This document shows positions 14,035 through 16,848 of a stretch of 16,848 bases of DNA, piece after piece. The notes beneath the pieces were generated by a model. It worked only from the letters and a program-made list of their open reading frames with translations, made no database searches and was not told where the DNA came from. Both the position numbers and the translations under genes were made by a program. Every line of letters starts with the position of its first letter. The stretch's first letter is position 1. Source of the DNA: Actinobacteria bacterium UBA912 (GTDB taxonomy: Bacteria; Actinomycetota; Coriobacteriia; Anaerosomatales; UBA912); assembly GCA_002293965.1 (NCBI GenBank), contig DBEG01000091.1:1-16848 (forward strand). The letters are read 5' to 3'.

Positions 14035-15405
14035 GTGAGGATCCTGTCGGTCAGCCCGGCTGTGCGCGGCGGAGGCGCTGAACGCGTGGCGCTTCTGTTG
14101 CACGAGGGTTATCGCGAGCGCGGGGCAGAGGCGTGGCTTGCGGTGGCGACTCGAAACGCTGAGGCAGAAGGCATGATCGCTATCGAGCGTGACGAAGGGC
14201 GCAGCGCGTGGGCGCAAAGCCTGCTGCGCGCTGCATGGAGGTTTCAGGAGGCGAGCGCCTCGGCAGGCGACGTGCGCGCGGTGCTCTCGCGAGTGCTACG
14301 GGTCGCAGCCGAGCCCGCACGCTGGCTGGCGGTCGCCCGCGGGAACGAGGACTTCGACTTCCCGTGGACCGAGGGCCTCGCGTCGCTCGCACCGCAGACT
14401 CCCGACATCGTGCACCTGCACAACCTTCACGGCGGCTACTTCGACATCCGTGCATTGCCGGGGCTTTCGGCCAGCGTTCCGACCGTCATCACCATGCACG
14501 ACGCATGGCTGCTCACGGGGCACTGCGCTCAGCCACTCGATTGCGAGCGCTGGCTTGACGGATGCGAATCGTGCCCCGACTTGTCGCGATACGTGCCGAT
14601 AAGAGGCGACGCGTCCGCCGCCAACCACGCACGCAAGCACGCTGCGGTTGCGAGCAGTAGCGCGGCACTGGTGGCTCCTTCGGCGTGGCTGCTCTCGATG
14701 GCAGAGCGAGGCGGGCTGCTTGAGGGTGACCGAGTGTCGCGCGTGATCCCCAATTCGGTCGACACGCGGGTGTTCGCGCCCGGGAGCCGCATGGAGGCGC
14801 GTCGACGCCTGGGGCTCCCGGAAGACAGGTACATCGCGCTCGTGGTCGCCAAGGATGTGCGCACCAACCCCTACAAGGGCTGGCGAACGCTGCTCGAGGC
14901 GCTGGAGCGACTGTCGGGGCCCGTGGCGCGCGAGCTTGTCGTCGTGGCGGTTGGGGATGCGACGGGACCTGAGGGTCGCAGCGCCTTCTCGGCGGGTGGA
15001 TGTCCGGGGATCGGAGTGCGTTTCGTCGAGGATGAGGCGACGCTTGCCGACTACTACCGCGCTGCTGATGTGCTGGTGCATCCGTCGCTTGCGGACAGCT
15101 TCCCGCTCGCGCCGATCGAAGCGATGGCATGCGCAGTGCCGGTGATCGCGAGTGACGCGGGCGGGATCCCTGAGATCGTCGTCGATGGCGTGACCGGGCT
15201 ATTGGTCCCGGCTGGATCGGTACCTGAGCTTGCGGCCGCGATCGAGCGAGTGGCGGCCGACGATGAGTTGCGCGCCCGGATGGGTGATGCCGGGCTCGAG
15301 CGGGCCCGGGAGCAATTCGCGCTTGCGGTCCAGGTGGACTCCTACCTCGCGCTCTTCACGGAGCTCGCCGAGGAGTTCGCGGCCTCAGGCAGGGGATCGC
15401 AGTGA
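14035..15405 (+). CDS. GT4-family glycosyltransferase (WcaC-like)
   Basis: This 456-aa cytoplasmic glycosyltransferase has the GT-B fold of family GT4. The N-terminal domain opens with VSPAVRGGGAERVA, typical of acceptor-side glycine loops, and includes MHDAWLLTGHCA (154-165). Four cysteines around residues 164, 170, 177 and 180 (HCA, DCERW, GCESCP) form a pattern I recognise from WcaC-like enzymes; a structural or metal role is possible. The donor-binding domain has IPNSVDTRVFAPG (238-250), and DSFPLAPIEAMACAVPVIAS (354-373) with Glu362 of the usual EX7E region; the first Glu is replaced by Asp354. GTG 14035 is 7 nt after gmd and its ribosome site GGGGTGA (14021-14027) overlaps the gmd stop. 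It overlaps the next gene by 4 nt. The sugar donor is unknown; a GDP-sugar from this pathway is plausible. Confidence 0.88.
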   Translation: MRILSVSPAVRGGGAERVALLLHEGYRERGAEAWLAVATRNAEAEGMIAIERDEGRSAWAQSLLRAAWRFQEASASAGDVRAVLSRVLRVAAEPARWLAVARGNEDFDFPWTEGLASLAPQTPDIVHLHNLHGGYFDIRALPGLSASVPTVITMHDAWLLTGHCAQPLDCERWLDGCESCPDLSRYVPIRGDASAANHARKHAAVASSSAALVAPSAWLLSMAERGGLLEGDRVSRVIPNSVDTRVFAPGSRMEARRRLGLPEDRYIALVVAKDVRTNPYKGWRTLLEALERLSGPVARELVVVAVGDATGPEGRSAFSAGGCPGIGVRFVEDEATLADYYRAADVLVHPSLADSFPLAPIEAMACAVPVIASDAGGIPEIVVDGVTGLLVPAGSVPELAAAIERVAADDELRARMGDAGLERAREQFALAVQVDSYLALFTELAEEFAASGRGSQ

Positions 15406-16271
15406 ACTCGCCGCTGGTGTCGATCCTGACGCCCTCGTTCAACCAGGGGCGCTGGCTTGCGGACAACCTGCACTCGGTGGCGTGCCAGACCTACAAGCGT
15501 ATCGAGCACATCGTCATGGACGGTGGGTCGACAGACGAGAGCGTCGAGCTTCTCTCGGCAGCTGGGGAATCGGTCATCTGGCGAAGTGAGCCCGACGAAG
15601 GCCAGGCGCACGCACTCAACAAGGCTTTCGAGCTCGCGCAAGGCGAGATCATCGGCTGGATCAACTCGGATGACGCATACTTCACGCCGAGGGCCATCGA
15701 GCAGGTCGTCGAATACTTCGCGGCGCACTCCGATGTCGACGTCGCGTGCGGGCACTGTGCTCAGACCACGGCGGATGGTCGCATCATCCAGGTGCTTTGG
15801 ACACCACCTAGGCCCGCTGAACTGCTGACTGCGGTGAACACACTGAGCCAACCGGCCACGTTCGTGCGACGCAGGGTCATAGGTGAGGTGCTGCTCGATC
15901 AGTCACTGCATTTCACGATGGATTACGACCTGTGGCTTCGGCTGCACTTCGCTGGGGCGCGCTTCGGACGCTTAGGTCAGATACTCGCGATCGACAGGCA
16001 CCAACTGGAGCGGAAGTCGTCGACGATCCTAGACGTGCACCAGGCCGACCTGACCACACTCGCAGCCCGCTACGACACGCGGCTCGGGCCGCAGTGGGAG
16101 TCGCTTCGCACCCGCTACTACGTGTGGCAGCGGATCGCCGGTGCGGCGCAGATACCCCGCATCCGGCCGCCCTTCGCATTCGCGGCCCCGAGCGACCTTA
16201 CGCGAGGGCTGCTGGCGCGACAGCTCATCACTCGCAAGTCGAAGTGGCCAGCCGAGATGCGCGGCTTGTGA
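15402..16271 (+). CDS. GT2-family glycosyltransferase
   Basis: This 289-aa protein has a GT-A fold of family GT2. It starts VSILTPSFNQGRWL, followed by MDGGSTDES (39-47), the DXD-type metal and nucleotide-sugar site NSDDAY (88-93), QPATFVRR (150-157) and MDYDLWLRL (173-181), which corresponds to the catalytic-base region. There is no membrane helix, so it acts at the cytoplasmic face on a lipid-linked or soluble acceptor. GTG 15402 overlaps the GT4 stop codon by 4 nt (GTGA), so the two transferases are probably translated in fixed ratio and act in sequence. The donor and acceptor cannot be told from sequence. Confidence 0.9.
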   Translation: MNSPLVSILTPSFNQGRWLADNLHSVACQTYKRIEHIVMDGGSTDESVELLSAAGESVIWRSEPDEGQAHALNKAFELAQGEIIGWINSDDAYFTPRAIEQVVEYFAAHSDVDVACGHCAQTTADGRIIQVLWTPPRPAELLTAVNTLSQPATFVRRRVIGEVLLDQSLHFTMDYDLWLRLHFAGARFGRLGQILAIDRHQLERKSSTILDVHQADLTTLAARYDTRLGPQWESLRTRYYVWQRIAGAAQIPRIRPPFAFAAPSDLTRGLLARQLITRKSKWPAEMRGL

Positions 16272-16356
16272 AAGGCCCCGCCACCTAATAGAGTAATCGG
16301 CAGGATCGGACCGTCTTGGACGGCGACCGGTCGGAAGCGAAAAGGAGCTGACGAAA
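16266..16356 (+). promoter_or_regulatory. Short spacer with weak promoter match and hairpin before the fucose synthase gene
   Basis: TTGTGA (16266-16271) and TAGAGT (16289-16294), 17 nt apart, each match the sigma-70 boxes at four of six bases. Downstream, CCGTC-TTG-GACGG (16311-16323) can form a 5-bp hairpin, and CGACCGGTCG (16324-16333) is a perfect palindrome. AAAGGAG (16341-16347) is the ribosome site for GTG 16357. The promoter call is weak. Confidence 0.25.
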
Positions 16357-16848
16357 GTGCTCGATCTTGCAAACAAGCGCGTGATGGTGACAGGCGGATC
16401 CGGGTTCCTCGGCGGGTTCGTGCTCGACAAGCTCGCGGCCAGAGGCTGCACGCAGGTCTTCTCGCCGCGCGCCGAGGAGTTCGACCTCACGAAGCCCGCC
16501 GGCATCGCCCGGGCACTCTCGGCGTTCGAGCCCGAGGTCGTCATCCACCTTGCGGCCGTGGTCGGCGGCATCGGTGCCAACCTCGACGAGCCGGGCCGGT
16601 TCTTCTACGAGAACGCGATCATGGGCATCGAGCTCATCGAGCGTTCGCGCAATGCCGGTGTCGAGAAGTTCGTTTGCATCGGCACCGTGTGCGCATACCC
16701 GAAGTTCGCGCAGGTCCCATTCGCCGAGGATGCGCTTTGGGACGGCTATCCCGAGGAGACCAACGCGCCGTACGGCATCGCGAAGAAGGCGCTGCTCGTC
16801 CAGTTGCAGGCGTACCGGCAGCAATATGGCACCAGCGGCATCTTCCTG
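16357..16848 (+). CDS. fcl: GDP-L-fucose synthase, 5' part (3' end outside window)
   Basis: The first 164 residues are visible. Fcl epimerises and reduces GDP-4-keto-6-deoxymannose to GDP-L-fucose with NADPH. The Rossmann motif GGSGFLG lies at 13-19, AAVVGGIGAN (66-75) is characteristic of the family, and YGIAK (Tyr139, Lys143) is the catalytic pair. GTVCAYPK (109-116) stands where E. coli has GSSCIYPK, so Thr110 takes the place of a Ser in the active-site loop; this form is common in one bacterial branch. GTG 16357 is supported by AAAGGAG at 16341-16347. The frame stays open to the last base, so truncation is only by the window edge. Together with manC and gmd it completes a route from mannose-1-phosphate to GDP-fucose. 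Confidence 0.9.
   Translation, partial: MLDLANKRVMVTGGSGFLGGFVLDKLAARGCTQVFSPRAEEFDLTKPAGIARALSAFEPEVVIHLAAVVGGIGANLDEPGRFFYENAIMGIELIERSRNAGVEKFVCIGTVCAYPKFAQVPFAEDALWDGYPEETNAPYGIAKKALLVQLQAYRQQYGTSGIFL

Noticed and set aside
1..16848. CRISPR array, insertion sequence, transposase, tRNA or rRNA
   Set aside because: No regularly spaced direct repeats, transposase-like protein, terminal inverted repeats, tRNA cloverleaf or rRNA sequence was recognised on either strand.

Overview
The window reads as a piece of a bacterial chromosome with high G+C content, densely packed and with every supported gene on the + strand. Many genes start with GTG or TTG, and several overlap or nearly touch (4-nt and 1-nt overlaps), so they are probably translated in a coupled way. 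The multiheme cytochromes have membrane anchors or a plain signal peptide, and the window holds no outer-membrane porin-cytochrome genes. This would suit a monoderm anaerobe such as a deep-branching Actinomycetota (Coriobacteriia/OPB41-like). That placement is inference from style and gene content, not from a phylogenetic marker.

Region 1 (1-3815) is amino-acid biosynthesis: the 3' end of serA (phosphoglycerate dehydrogenase with a C-terminal ACT domain), leuA (2-isopropylmalate synthase) and leuC (3-isopropylmalate dehydratase large subunit). No leuD follows leuC.

Region 2 (3816-9691) is the unusual part and looks like an extracellular electron transfer locus. A 201-nt spacer carries a CRP-like palindrome. 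After it come a single-pass membrane TPR protein and, overlapping it by 4 nt, an NHL six-bladed propeller protein anchored at both ends. A 157-nt leader with phased direct repeats and three inverted repeats precedes a secreted hexaheme cytochrome. A 93-nt spacer with a perfect palindrome and a strong hairpin then leads into two membrane-anchored dodecaheme cytochromes that overlap by one base. The two dodecahemes have nearly parallel heme spacing: a NapC/NrfH-like tetraheme followed by eight more hemes, mostly in close pairs. Together the three cytochromes would carry 30 hemes. I infer a quinol-to-exterior wire: the anchored dodecahemes take electrons at the membrane, and the secreted hexaheme, which may form filaments, carries them outward.

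Region 3 (9701-16848) is surface glycan assembly. An O-antigen ligase/polymerase-like membrane protein starts 9 nt after the last cytochrome. It is followed by manC (GDP-mannose synthesis), gmd (GDP-mannose 4,6-dehydratase), a GT4 and a GT2 glycosyltransferase, and the 5' part of a GDP-L-fucose synthase gene. These genes predict GDP-L-fucose or a related 6-deoxyhexose and its transfer into a polysaccharide or glycan. The ligase-like gene is joined to the cytochrome operon, which raises the possibility that glycosylation of the cytochrome or cell surface is linked to electron transfer. No tRNA, rRNA, CRISPR array, insertion sequence or transposase was seen.
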